Counted from the stretch's first letter, positions 12,501 through 23,100 are shown. The stretch: 64,000 nt of DNA from Schistocephalus solidus (GCA_017591395.1 WEDG01000319.1:1-64000), one strand, 5' to 3'. Made by a program: numbers and translations. The notes: generated by a model not told the origin, from the sequence alone.

Positions 12501-12917
12501 TTTTGGGCACCGACACGGTAGAATCTGTTTTCCTGTTCGACGGAGTGCGCGGCATCTGAACCCGATCCCAGGTGTTACCTTGAGGGATACGGCACTGTCT
12601 CTGCAGCCTGCACCCATTGACTTCTTCGTCAGACAGTGAGCAACCGTACACGGATGCTTTCTTGCCTGGGGCAGAATCCCGGTTCCTAGCAAAGACAGAG
12701 AGACTGCATACAGACTGAAATTGTTTTAGCCCTTCCCTGATCTGAATTGTTATCATCCTTACAGGCGGCATTTTTTTCTCCTTGAATAACATAAAGATAG
12801 GAAAAACTCTTATAATGATATATATTTAGGAGTTTTTTCTTCACTGCCAGCCTCTACCCACTGAATATTTCATCGAACAATGCCTGTAAATCGGCATTAA
12901 ATACAACTATTATTACG
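9515..12917 (+). mobile_element. B: non-LTR retrotransposon with endonuclease and RT, nearly intact
   Basis: The apurinic-like endonuclease begins at about 9720 with 'LFVLNARSLLNK' and 'VIVTETWATPS', continues frameshifted through 'GGGSCIYIKQ', 'LIGCVYCPPNTSED' and 'IAGDLNLPDIRWFP', and reaches 'LGSSDHEIVVSTLE' at about 10,330. A linker follows ('RRFHLQNDISVLSLIHRICE'). The RT frame 10,940-11,610 has 'SPGPDGDPISIIKADAND', 'DLRPINTLSAASKILETLI', 'SAAQNGFL' and 'YFDFTKAFDRADHALLLLKL'. A single frameshift falls in the 'SGVxQxSVLGPLL' motif near 11,598. The frame 11,682-12,452 opens with the catalytic 'MYADDLKVACRY' and ends with 'MFVRPGLEYCSF', 'KIESVQHFFTKRIL' and 'MAMWNKLPHYIK'. A 450-bp 3' UTR ends in 'aatgcc...ggcatt', a possible terminal hairpin. 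No ORF1 is present, so B is 5'-truncated. Confidence 0.85.
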
Positions 12918-13956
12918 TTTATTAAAGTTCAGGTGTGTCCGAGATACTTTTCGACCGGCGCTTATGTGTAGGATCGCACACTTGGATACATTAAAATTAA
13001 ATTAGCTACCTGGCTAAACAGGCGCTTAGTTTGTCGATATTCAATTGTTATCCTTTTGCGTTATCAGCGCAGCTGACTTCAGTCCATATTTTCATGTCAT
13101 CTTCAAACATGACAGCTTTACAATCTATGTCATTGAGACAGTCGTTCACGTAGATTGGGAAGAGTAGGGGGTCTGAAACAGAACCCTGTGGAACACGACT
13201 TTCTACTTTTGCCCATTCTGAGCTAGAGTTTCCAGCAAAAACTCTCTCTACTCTGAAAGACAAAAAAACTCTTGATCCAATTGAAAGTTTTCCTTGAATT
13301 CCTACGTCTTAAATCTTCCTTTAAAGAAGCCTGTGTGGTACGCTTTCAAGGACATTCTTAAAGTCAAAAAATTGAACATCTACTTGCCAACCCTTATCTG
13401 TGGCCTTTTTCCATTTCTCGTGCGATTGAATAGCACTCGTGAGACAGGAACGTCCTGAACGGAAGCCGTGTTGGACATCGCATAAGATTTGGTTTTTATT
13501 ACAGAGATTGTATTAAATTCCTCTTGAAAAAATGCTCTATTAATTTACACACTATGTAATTTAAACTGACAGAGTGGTAATTTCCACAGTCGAGTCTTGA
13601 ACCTCCGTTATAGATCGGGGTGATGAATGCCCACTTCCATTCTTCCGATAGTTTGTTTTTTGCAAGGGACCTTAAAAAAATATGATGGACAGTGGTTCAC
13701 ACAGTTCTCTTAGTGCTAATGCAGGAATTCTATCCGGCCCAGGCGACTGGGCAGGCTTTATACGGAGTAAATTGGTACTAATTAAAAGAGCTGAACGTTC
13801 TCCAGCATTCGTCCACAGTTCCCGTAATCTGATTGTCCATGGTGTTTGCGTGCGCATGCTGGCAATATCTTCCTTCCAGATGTTTTTTTCCAGTAGCTTA
13901 AGTTAATCAAACTGTGAGAACGTGGAATTCTCAAAGAGCAGTAAAATGTTGTTCAG
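12918..13956 (-). pseudogene. A' retrotransposon, central part: end of EN and RT domain
   Basis: On the minus strand the segment opens with 'LLLFENSTFSQFD' and 'NIWKEDIASMR' (end of the family A endonuclease). An internal deletion follows, then 'NLLRIKPAQSPGPDRIPALA' (RT motif 1) at about 13,740. After more decay comes the frame 13,263-13,048 with 'VPQGSV', 'FPIYVNDCLNDIDC' and a mutated catalytic box 'MFEDDMKIW' (E for A). It stops at 12,918 inside the post-catalytic region, exactly where the 8,663-9,514 piece begins, so the two are halves of one element split by B. Confidence 0.8.
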
Positions 13957-14300
13957 TATCAGTATCAGTATATTTGAGGGAGATGTAGGTGAGTCACCTT
14001 TGAATTCCCTTTTTTACATGCGAGTTGTGGGATCAAAAAATAGTATCTCGATATGTTGGCGAGGCCAAACATAGTTGAAAAAGAGCAGACAGTAAAAAAA
14101 CGTCCCGGTGATATTTAGGAGAAAAAAACTGTCGCCCTTGGGGGGTCCAACGAGGGGCATTGCGGAGGTAACATGAATCAGCCAAATGCTCCCTTGCTGA
14201 TTGCAGAGTCCGTTGTTGGATTTCAAAGGCGGAAATATATGCCCAGATCATCCTCGGTCCATTGCGGTTCGAACCAAGGGTGAACGTTCATACACCTCAT
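13957..14300 (-). repeat. SINE-2: tRNA-headed SINE with a LINE-D-like 3' end
   Basis: On the minus strand a tRNA-like B box 'ggttcgaaccgc' lies near 14,270. The element ends at 13,957 with 'cacctacatctccctc' and a tail of about three 'tactga' units. Its last 55 bp resemble both SINE-1 (18.4 kb) and the 3' end of LINE D-2 (55.82 kb). It is about 150 bp longer than SINE-1 in the middle, so it may be a composite or carry an internal insertion. Confidence 0.6.
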
Positions 14301-14429
14301 GGATGACGTCCGTCAGGTCCAGCTGATGCGAACACTCACGGTGTCACCAAGGTGTGCAAATAATTAAGCAGCGAAGACCTCGAGGACCCCAGCATGGAAA
14401 TTATGGGAGAGTGCAAAACCTCAAACGAA

Positions 14430-15289
14430 AATAACTAACATAAAGACATGTTACTTGCATATAGATAGTAGTATCATAAAATACCTTATTTGCTGACGTC
14501 ACTCTTGCAGCTTTCAGTTCGTGTTGTAGCTCGTACCATTATATCGATCTAACTTTCGCTTAAAAACCTCCAAAGAGTCCGACATTACAACATCTAGAGG
14601 AAGACTATTCCAAGCTTCGACTACTCTTTTGGAGAAGAAGTACTTCCGAGTGTCTAGCCTTGCTCCAGTCATACGTTATTTGAGAGGATGACCTCTCAAG
14701 TTCGTTGTTGCGGCTAGCTCAAAGAAATCACCTGGGACAAGACAACAGTCCTGGACGCGTAGTATGCGGAATGTAAGTATCAGGTCCCCCCGAAGCTGTC
14801 TATAGCGCAAGGGAAAGAGATTAAGATTTGACAGCCGTGTTTCATAAGGCTGTGAGCAATGTCCAAGGACAAGTTTTGTTGCTCGCCTTTGGACCTTTTC
14901 GAGGATGTTGATGTCTTTCGCCGCCCAGGGTCTCCAAGCTTGGATAGCGGACTCCAACTGTGGCCGCACGAATGAAGCAGATGGTAGTGAAGGCTGCGAA
15001 AGCTCGTTTAACGAGGTATAAAATCGACATGGCTGACCTCACAACCTTTGCGCAATGTAAGTGAGGGCATGATTCAGACTCCCAGGTCCTTTTGGGCATC
15101 CACTTCTTTCAATGGAATGCCATTCGGACTGTAAATCGTACGGTTCGAAGGATTGCTTTTCCCGACTTCTATCCATTTCAGAAGCCTACCTCTTACGCCT
15201 ATATGGTTGAGTTTATAAAGAAGGCGATGGTGCTTCACACTATCAAAAGCCTTTTTGAAGTCGATATAGACTGCGTGCACCGTATTACC
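14430..15289 (-). pseudogene. D-1 retrotransposon, 3' half: RT palm and C-terminus
   Basis: The minus-strand frame 15,280-15,100 begins with 'HAVYIDFKKAFDSVKHHRLL' (RT motif A, catalytic Asp present) and 'LNHIGVRGRLLKW'. A deletion follows, so the GVPQG and FADD boxes are missing, and the text jumps to 'SPNGIPLKEVDAQKDLGV'. Frames 15,099-14,676 then give 'CFIRAATVGVRYPSL', 'EKVQRRATKLVLG', 'RQLRGDLILTFRIL' and 'NLRGHPLK'. The end is 'RKYFFSKRVVEAWNSLP' near 14,620. The internal deletion of the catalytic box makes this copy dead whatever the nested insertion did. The 5' half lies at 16,502-18,290. Confidence 0.8.
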
Positions 15290-16501
15290 AGAGAGTTGCT
15301 GTTGGAAACTCTAGCTCAGAATGGGTAAAAGTAGAAAGTGGTGTTCCACAGGGTTCTGTTTTGGGCCCCCTACTCTTCCTAATCTACGTGAACGACTGTC
15401 TCAATGACCTAGATTGTGAAGCTGTCATGTTTGCAGATGACATTAAAATATGGACTGAAGTCAGCTGCGCTGATGACGCAAAAGGGTTATAATCAAATAT
15501 CGACAAACTAAGTGCCAGGTCAGCTAAGTGGCTTCTTAAGTTTAATGTATCCAAGTGCGTGATCCTACATCTAAGCGCCGGTCGAAAAGTATCTCTGAGA
15601 CACCAGTACTTTTATTAATGGCACTGCATTTAAAAGAGGTCGAAACATACAAAGATCTGGGCATGTGGACAACTGCGAATTTGATGCCCCTCAGAACACT
15701 GTAAGAAAGCAGCCCAGAAGGCAACATGTACACTACATTGGATCAGACGTGCGTTTAAAAATATTCCCACCTGATCTATTCGGAAAAGTCTATGGCGCCT
15801 TTGTGAGACCACATTTAGATTACGGAATACCAGCTTGGATACCGTGGATGAAGAAAGATGTTGACCTCCCTCGAACAGGTGCAACGGAGAGCAACGAAGA
15901 TGGTTGACGGTCTTAAGACTTTACCGTACCAAGACAGATTGAAGAAGCTTGACTTATTTCCTCTTTTCCTACAGGCACTTACGGTGTAGCCTGCTCTGGA
16001 CATTCCGGATTATCCGGGGCACATGATTCCAACCCTGAGATCGGAGGATTTTTTCGACTTTGCCTGCACAACTCATCTGCGTGGTCATCCTTACAAGGTT
16101 AATAGCGAACGCAAAGCGATTGAACCTCAGAAAGTTTTTGTTTTTAGCCAACGAGTGGTTCGACCTTTGGAACTCGTTCCCCAAGCGAGATGGTTACCTC
16201 TGAAAGCATTATTGATTTTTAAAAAGAAGGCTTGATTGCATTGTATTTGACAAAAAGACGACTGTCACAGCATGATTTCTTAAAATCAGCCTTTTAAAAT
16301 CTTTCGGGCTCTACTTTTCTTCCACAATGTTTCGCCTATGGCTGTGAAAAACGCATTTGAAGTTATCTTTATGCTTTGACTCAAACATTTTAAAATGTAC
16401 AACATTTTATATTAACTGTAGACATGCAATGATAACTTAACATTAATAGGGTCATCAAGGGCAATGCCTGTAACCCTTCAAAATATACATATACATATAC
16501 A
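15290..16501 (+). mobile_element. A-1: 5'-truncated family A retrotransposon inside D-1
   Basis: The element starts in the RT palm ('NSSSEWVK'-equivalent), runs through 'GVPQGSVLGPLLFLIYVND' and 'MFADDIKIW' (near 15,430), then the C-terminal region and the family 3' UTR, ending in 'atacatatacatatacat'. It is almost identical to A-2 (21.79-22.98 kb). Nearly all differences are one-base length changes in homopolymers, and A-1 mostly has the extra base. The flanks are D-1 sequence carrying 'tattacc' (15,283-15,289) and 'tattaacc' (16,502-16,509), a likely target-site duplication. The frame is broken many times by the indels. Confidence 0.9.
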
Positions 16502-18290
16502 TATTAACCACTATCGACCGCTTCAGTCCAACGTTCTAAACAGTAGAGCAAATATGTGCGCCGGATCTACCTCTACGGAAACCGTGCTGGACCTCGGATA
16601 GCAGATTGTTATGCTCTAGGAACTGCATTAGTTGTTGCTTAATTATTTTTTCCATTATTTTGCAGCAAACTGAAGTAAGGCTGACCGGTCGATAATGGTT
16701 TGCAGAGACCCGGCTTTCACCCTTATAAAGCGGCGTAATCCATGCGGATTTCCAGTCGGCTGGTAGACTTCCGGTCTGGAAGGATGTTTGGAAAAGCGTA
16801 AAAGAGTGGTTTTGCCAACTCTCTCGCTATCTCTTTCAACAGCTTGGCAGGTACTTCATCGGGACCAGGAGACTTTGATTACTTTAACCCCAAAAGTTCC
16901 TTGAGGACAGTAGTCTCGGTGAAATGAACAGTCTCGACTATTGTATCCACTTCGAAGCCATCGGTAGGGTGATCGTATCTCGTTTCCTTTGTGAAAACCG
17001 ACTGGAAAAATTCCGAAAGATGATCATCCTTCGCATCGTCTTCAGTAAGGTCTATGCCCTCGGTGGTCCTCAGTAGGGGTATTGGATCCTTGTTCCGTGT
17101 ATTCTGCCTGAGGTAACCGTAAAACAGTTTCGGGTTCACGGTGGCCCGGTTCAGCAGGTCCACTTCGAAAGCCTGTCTTGTTCTAACAATAAGGCACTTG
17201 ACCCGATTTCTCTGCATTTTGTACGCATTTAGAGATGCAGGAGTTGCGTCCGTAAGCGATTTTTTCCACAATCTCCGCTTTTGTTAACTTCGAGTTTTAA
17301 GGCATGCGTAAGCCATCGCGGTCTGTTCGTCAACATTTTTCTCAAAATTGGACAGTGATTTTCCATGAGCCTGTGCAGTATGGCTCGGAACGTTTCCCAG
17401 TCCTCGGTTATGTTTCCAAAGAATAAAGGTTCCCACTGAGTGTGCATGAGTTCGGCCCTCATTCTACCAAAATCGCCTTGCCATATATTCCTTCTGATTG
17501 TTGTGGGTCTTGCTGGTATAGAAAATAGTGAGTTATCCCATCGCAGCACCACGCGGTCACTTTTACCTAGCGGCGGTAGACATGACACTTCGTTGATGCT
17601 GTCCTGCGACTTTGTGAGAACTAGGTCCAGGCAATTGGCCTGTTGTCCTTCGCACACCCTTGTTGGAAAAGTGACGTGCTGTGTGAGAAGTAACTTTAGT
17701 TTCGTGCTCAGAAGACAACCGTCAAAGGCTAGGTCAGAACTATGTGCGCAGGTTGAGCTCCAGTCGATGTGAGGCACATTGAAGTCACCCATGATCAGGA
17801 TATCCAACAGTGCAGCAATCTTTTCAAGCTCCTCTAGCAGGTAAGCATCGGCTACGGGGTCTCTTCTCGGTGGGCGGTAGACTATCAGGGCATCTAGACT
17901 TGATGTACCTGAAACTTTTACGGATAGCCATATCGCTTCGGAAGAAGACGCGAGTTTATAAGTTTTGTCTAAAACTGTAAGTTCGCTTTTCACGTATGTG
18001 CGTACGCCGCCTCCTTGACGCTCTTTCCTGTCTTTTCTAAAAAGCTGGTAGCCAGACATAGTTACCTCTTGGTCCTCCACGTGTTGGGAAAACCAAGTTT
18101 ATGTTACGGAAATTATATCTGGAGATAGATCGCAGACATCAATCTTAAGCTCGTCGAGCTTTGATAATATACTCTGTGCATTGGTGTACAGGAATGTTAG
18201 TTTGCGGTTTGCTCGGAAAGTGCTAACCGTTGGGCGCGAGCCCCTGTTTACTGGGCCAACTGCGTCCATTGACAATGGCATCCATTGACG
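16502..18290 (-). pseudogene. D-1 retrotransposon, 5' half: endonuclease, linker and start of RT
   Basis: The minus-strand frame 18,281-18,099 has 'LTFLYTNAQSILSKLDELKI' and 'SPDIISVT', the endonuclease N-terminus. Frame 18,080-17,229 follows with 'ERQGGGVRTYVKSEL', 'DALIVYRPPRRDP', 'ILIMGDFNVPHIDW', 'EGQQANCLDLVLT' and 'LGKSDRVVLRW'. In the last block the SDH catalytic motif reads SDR, so His is lost. Frame 17,271-16,879 is the linker ('NPKLFYGYLRQNTRNKD') plus the RT start. From 16,880 to 16,510 come decayed RT motifs including 'EVQHGFRRGRSG'. It breaks off just before 'HAVYIDF', which lies at 15,280 beyond A-1. This is a CR1-like ORF2 of normal architecture. Confidence 0.85.
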
Positions 18291-18398
18291 CTAGATCTCG
18301 TAAATCCAGCAAATTATCGTCGTGTCGGGTGAACACTAGGTCTAGACAATTTGAACGTTGTCCTTCACTAACGCGTGTCCAGAACGCTTCATTCTATA
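18290..18398 (-). pseudogene. Endonuclease fragment of an A-like element, probably from A'
   Basis: The minus strand reads 'RVSEGQRSNCLDLVFTR' followed by 'LLDLRDLA', which matches the mid-endonuclease 'REGQQSNCLDLIFTR' of A-2. The first residues at 13,956 ('NNILLLFENSTFSQ') lie only about 10 residues further on in the family protein. It is therefore plausible, not proven, that this piece and A' were one element separated by D-1 and SINE-2. Confidence 0.6.
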
Positions 18399-18606
18399 AT
18401 TCAGGGTAATTCAGTATATATAAGGGAGATAGGCAGAGCCTTTGAAAGCCCTATTTGCAGATAGACGCTAACAAAATAAGCAAATGTTACATGGTGATAG
18501 TCGTTTTAGTATATCGATCATTGCTGTCGACTAAATATGCCGAGATTCGAACCGGGGCACCAGCGTGCGGGGAACGACGGTGAAACCACTGAGCTATCGG
18601 TGCACG
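18399..18606 (-). repeat. SINE-1: tRNA-derived SINE with a LINE-D-like 3' end
   Basis: The minus strand begins with an RNA polymerase III promoter: A box 'tagctcagtggtttcacc' and B box 'ggttcgaatctcgg', spaced as in a tRNA (18,606 to about 18,538). A body of about 100 bp follows with 'gatcgatatacta', then the end 'gcctatctcccttatatata' plus 'ctgaatta' repeats. The 3' end resembles LINE D-2. The tRNA head no longer folds into a full cloverleaf. Confidence 0.7.
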
Positions 18607-18619
18607 ACAAACTCTCTGA

Positions 18620-19860
18620 CCTAATTTTTAATGATGGAATAGACATAAATCATAATACGAATGGCCTCATTTCCGGACATGCTTCCTTAAAATCACCTCC
18701 CGCCAAACGGGCGAAGAGTTTAGTAAGTTTTTTGGATGTCAATTACGAGGACGAAGCGTGTGCGACATGCTTTAAAACTTATTCAAAAATTTCGGAGATT
18801 GAAAAAGGATGGCGAGGCTGAAGATGGAGATAGAGAAGTTAAAGAAACTTCCTCACAATTTGCCTGAAAAGAAGCAGTCCCTAACGATGGTACCCGAGGG
18901 AGAAAAATGCACATACGCAGGCACAGCTTCCGTAGCCATCACATCCCACAAGGAAGATGACGCTACGTCAACGGAGCTCCGATGTAGCTGTTAAACCGCA
19001 TCCAGTAAGGAAAGAGGGCAACCGGCAGGGATCCAAGAAAATACAGAAACGAGTTTCAGAAGACTACAGGTAATATATCATCCAAAAATATAAGTCCCAG
19101 AATCCCAGCATCGGACAAAAATCCCTCTCGTGTTGAAGTGCCAGCATCCACGAGTAACGCCACTTTGTAAACTCCCACTCTAGCGAGGGCGGGCAAAATT
19201 AGGACCTCATCCATAAATCTTAAACGAAATATCGTAAAAAGGGGATCACAGAATCCACGTCCTGGCATTTCGAAGGAACGAGTTACACACGATCTTAATG
19301 TTCTTCATGAACATGGTAGTGCTGTCCTGAAGAAAGGGGGAAATTTACACCGTGCCAGCATCCACGAGTAACGCCACCTCTGTGAACTCCCTAACCTATC
19401 GTGGGCGGGCAAATTAGGACCTCGCCCATAAATCGTAAACGAAATATTGTAATACGGGTGTCCCAGAATCTACGTCCTGCATTCCGAAGGAACGAGCTGA
19501 CACGATCTCAAATCTTCTTCATGAATATGCTAGTGCAGTCCTGAAATAAGGAAATTTACACCGTGCAAAAAGCTTTCCGACTAGGCAAGCAGACCCCAGC
19601 CGCGACATGAAAATATCCCCACAGGCCTCTAAAAATTATTTTTAGAAAATGAAACCCAGGCAGCACTTCTGTTAGAAGGAAGAAGGAACTTACGGGATCG
19701 CACAAACAAATGTTTTTCAGCCGGATTACGAGCCGAGGGAACGGCTGAAAAATGAGGGAACTTCGGAAAGAATTGATGGAGAATTGGCAGAGGGAGAGAA
19801 ATGGCTGAAAAATCAAAGACGGTCAAATAGTACACATAAATGGGCCATTCCTGTGGCTAA
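18620..19860 (+). pseudogene. A-2 ORF1 region, frameshifted
   Basis: Coding-like fragments read '(D)EACATCFKTYSKISEIEK' then, after a +1 break near 18,806, 'MARLKMEIEKLKKLPHNL', a short coiled-coil-like stretch behind a Cys-x2-Cys pair. Towards the end are 'ENETQAALLLEGRRNLRD' and 'REMAEKSKTVK', which resemble the C-terminal part of CR1-type ORF1 proteins (RNA-binding chaperone role in the family). Stops interrupt all frames. The region contains a 214-bp tandem duplication. The endonuclease ORF follows within about 50 bp, so I take this as ORF1 of A-2; that link is inference. Confidence 0.6.
19139..19566 (+). repeat. Two-copy tandem repeat, period 214 bp
   Basis: Copy 1 (19,139-19,352) and copy 2 (19,353-19,566) both start 'tgccagcatccacgagtaac' and both end 'gaaatttacaccg'. 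They differ by scattered substitutions and small deletions in copy 2. The duplication lies inside the presumed ORF1 of A-2 and changes its frame. Confidence 0.85.
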
Positions 19861-19899
19861 AACCTGTAACAATGAAGGCTGGTCTCTCCGACGAATCGA

Positions 19900-22800
19900 T
19901 CATTGAAAGTCATTTCCGCAAATGTACAAAGCCTGTTCAACAAGCTGGATGACCTTAAGAAACGTTGTTGACGAAATAAAAACCAGACGTTATGGCTTGC
20001 ACTCGAAACGTGGCTTACTGCAAAAATAACTGATTCCGGAAATATCCCTCAGAGGATATCAGCACTTCAGGAGAGATAGACCAAGTCGAGGAGGAGGAGT
20101 CATAATTTATGTCACTCGCAAGCTGACCGCAATGGCTGACATACATATTCCATTACGCGATGTGGAATTCTTAAGCATTACTATATCTGCTAAGTATTCT
20201 AGACCACTGACAATATCGGTTGTGTACCGTTCACCTTATCAGACTTCTGATCAGGATCTCATTCTCATAACGGAACTCTACAAAGCCAGCGAGAAGAAAG
20301 CTGTCCTCATTGTTAGGGATTTTAACGCTCCTGATATTGACTGGAAAAACATGGACTGCGCCGGGAATGCCAGATAACTTCAACCACAAACTACTACAAT
20401 GGGCAACAGACAAACTTCTCTCTCAGTACGTCACCTTTGGAACACGGACGAGAGAAGGACAGCAATCAAACTGTCTTGACCTGATTTTTACCCGAGACGA
20501 GGAAAATGTGCTAGACCTACAGGATCGACCGCCATTAGGTTCAAGTGATCACATTACGCTGTGCTTCGAGTACTCACTGTTTTCCAAACCAAATTTACCC
20601 GATACATGGGTAAGAAACATTTGGAAGGGGGACTCTCACTTATGAGAAGACAACTGTCAGAGATATCCTGGGAAACAGAACTACATGGTGAAACCAATAA
20701 AGATTGGACGACATTGAGTTCGTTATTGAAAAGGATTGTTTACCTCAACTGTCCTCTCAGGAAAAAGACAACCACAAACCGCCCAAAGTGGATAAACTCA
20801 ACTTTGCAGGCCTCTTTCAAAAAAAGAAATCGCTTCTGGAGGCGTTACAGACAAACCGGCTCCGATGCTCACTTACGGGAATATAAGCAACAACGCAACG
20901 TTTGTAAATGTGAGGCTACTAAGCTGCGGAGGAAGTTTGAGCTAAACATACTGCAAAAATCGTTGGAACACCCCAAAATGCTTTACGGCTACATACGGAG
21001 TACAAAGAGAATTCAGGAGATGATACCTGCCCTTAGGTCTGCAGACGGAAAACTGGAGACTGATGACCAGGTTAAAAGCATCCCTTCTTTCCAAAATTCT
21101 TCCAGACCGTCTTCACTAGAGAGCCAGTATAATTTTTGCTGCTATTCAAACAGTTTGTCAACCAATGTGTACCCCTTTACCTTACTCTCCATCTCCTCCT
21201 CATCCACAACGGAGGACCTAGACCTAGACTTTTTCACCGACCGTAGTTAAAACCGAATTACTCCGTATAAAACCAGCCAAGTCGCCTGGTCCGGATAGAA
21301 TTCCTGCATAAGCCCTACGAGAACTTGCTAACGAACTGTGTATACCACTGTCCATCATATTCCAAAAGTCCTTTGAAGAACGCAAACTCCCGGAAGATTG
21401 GAAATGCGCATTCATCGCCCCGATCTATAGAGGAGGTTCACGACTCAACTGTGAAAATTACCGCCCTGTCAGTCTAACTTGCATAGCATGCAAAATAATG
21501 GAGCGTATTATCAAGAGGCATTTAATGCGCTATCTGGAAAACAACCAAATCCTATGCGATGCCCAACACGGCTTCCGTCCAGGACGTTCCTGTATCTTGA
21601 GTGCCCTCAGGTCGCACGAGAAATGGACAAAGGCCACAGATAAGGGTCATGCAGTAGATGTTATATTTTTGACTTCAAAAAGGCCTTTGATAGTGTACCA
21701 CACGGGCTTCCTTTTACAGAAGATTTGGAACGTAGGAATTCAAGGAAAACTTTTCAATTGGATCAAGAGTTTCTTGTCTTTCAGAGTACAGAGAGTTGTT
21801 GTTGGAAACTCTAGCTCTGAATGGGTAAAAGTAGAAAGTGGTGTTCCACAGGGTTCTGTTTTGGGCCCCCTACTCTTCCTAATCTACGTGAACGACTGTC
21901 TCAATGACCTAGATTGTGAAGCTGTCATGTTTGCAGATGACATTAAAAATATGGACTGAAGTCAGCTGCGCTGATGACGCAAAAAGGGTTATAATCAAAT
22001 ATCGACAAACTAAGTGCCAGGTCGGCTAAGTGGCTTCTTAAGTTTAATGTATCCAAGTGCGTGATCCTACATCATAAGCGCCGGTCGAAAAAGTATCTCT
22101 GAGACACCAGTACTTTTATTAATGGCACTGCATTTAAAAGAGGTCGAAACATACAAAGATCTGGGCATGTGGACAACTGCGAATTTGATGCCCCTCAGAA
22201 CACTGTAAGAAAAGCAGCCCAGAAGGCAACATGTACACTACATTGGATCAGACGTGCGTTTAAAATATTCCCACCTGATCTATTCGGAAAAGTCTATGGC
22301 GCCTTTGTGAGACCACATTTAGATTACGGAGTACCAGCTTTGGATACCGTGGATGAAGAAAGATGTTGACCTCCCTCGAACAGGTGCAACGGAGAGCAAC
22401 GAAGATGGTTGACGGTCTTAAGACTTTACCGTACCAAGACAGATTGAAAAAGCTTGACTTATTTCCTCTTTCCTACAGGCACTTACGGTGTAGCCTGCTC
22501 TGGACATTCCGGATTATCCGGGTACATGATTCCAACCTGAGATCGGAGGATTTTTTCGACTTTGCCTGCACAACTCATCTGCGTGGTCATCCTTACAAGG
22601 TTAATAGCGAACGCACGCGATTGAACCTCAGAAAGTTTTGTTTCAGCCAACGAGTGGTTCGACCTTGGAACTCGTTACGAAGCGAGTTGGTTAACTCTGA
22701 AAGCATTATTGATTTTAAAATAAGGCTTGATTGCATTGTATTTGACAAAAGACGACTGTCACAGCATGATTTCTTAAAACCAGCCTTTTATATCTTTCGG

Positions 22801-22985
22801 GCTCTACTTTTCTTCCACAATGTTTCGCCTATGGCTGTGAAAACGCATTTGAAGTTATCTTATGCTTTGACTCAAACATTTTAAAATGTACAACATTTTA
22901 TACTGACTGTACACATGCAATGATAACTTAACATTAATAGGGTCATCAGGGGCAATGCCTGTAACCCTTCAAAATATACAATATA
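19900..22985 (+). mobile_element. A-2: near full-length ORF2 of family A retrotransposon
   Basis: The endonuclease starts near 19,905 with 'ISANVQSLFNKLDDLKK' and runs through 'GGGVIIYVTRKLTAMAD', 'ISVVYRSPYQTSDQD', 'LIVRDFNAPDIDW' (the usual GDFN is RDFN), 'CLDLIFTRDEENV' and 'LGSSDHITLCFEY'. The linker contains 'EHPKMLYGYIRS'. The RT has 'LLRIKPAKSPGPDRIPA', 'NCENYRPVSLTCIACKIMER', 'DAQHGFRPGRSC', a frame-shifted 'FDFKKAF' near 21,665, 'GVPQGSVLGPLLFLIYVND' and 'MFADDIK' (catalytic Asp pair intact). The C-terminus has 'LEQVQRRATKMVDG' and 'LRGHPYKVNSER' with 'QRVVRPWNSLRSE'. The 3' UTR ends in 'aaaatatacaatatac' at about 22,985. At least six frameshifts are visible. It has CR1-like architecture and is the best family A reference here. 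Confidence 0.9.
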
Positions 22986-22991
22986 CAAAGT

Positions 22992-23100
22992 AAAAATTCA
23001 TCAAGTCTTCTTTTAAACATTTCAACGTTTTCAGCCTGAACAACCGAAGTTGGCAGTTTTTTCCATTCTTCAATCACCCGTTGGGAAAAGAACTAAGCCC
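22992..23100 (-). pseudogene. C-terminal fragment of a CR1-like RT
   Basis: The minus strand reads 'FFSQRVIEEWKKLPTSVV' followed by 'VEMFKRRLDEF', the standard ORF2 C-terminus of CR1-like elements. It belongs to a copy other than A-2. A-2 ends 5 bp away, so A-2 probably landed next to or in this older element. Confidence 0.7.

Noticed and set aside
18537..18630. N-terminal part of an open frame proposed as the start of A-2 ORF1
   Set aside because: These codons read through the antisense of a tRNA-derived SINE head, so the ORF1 sequence can only begin after it.
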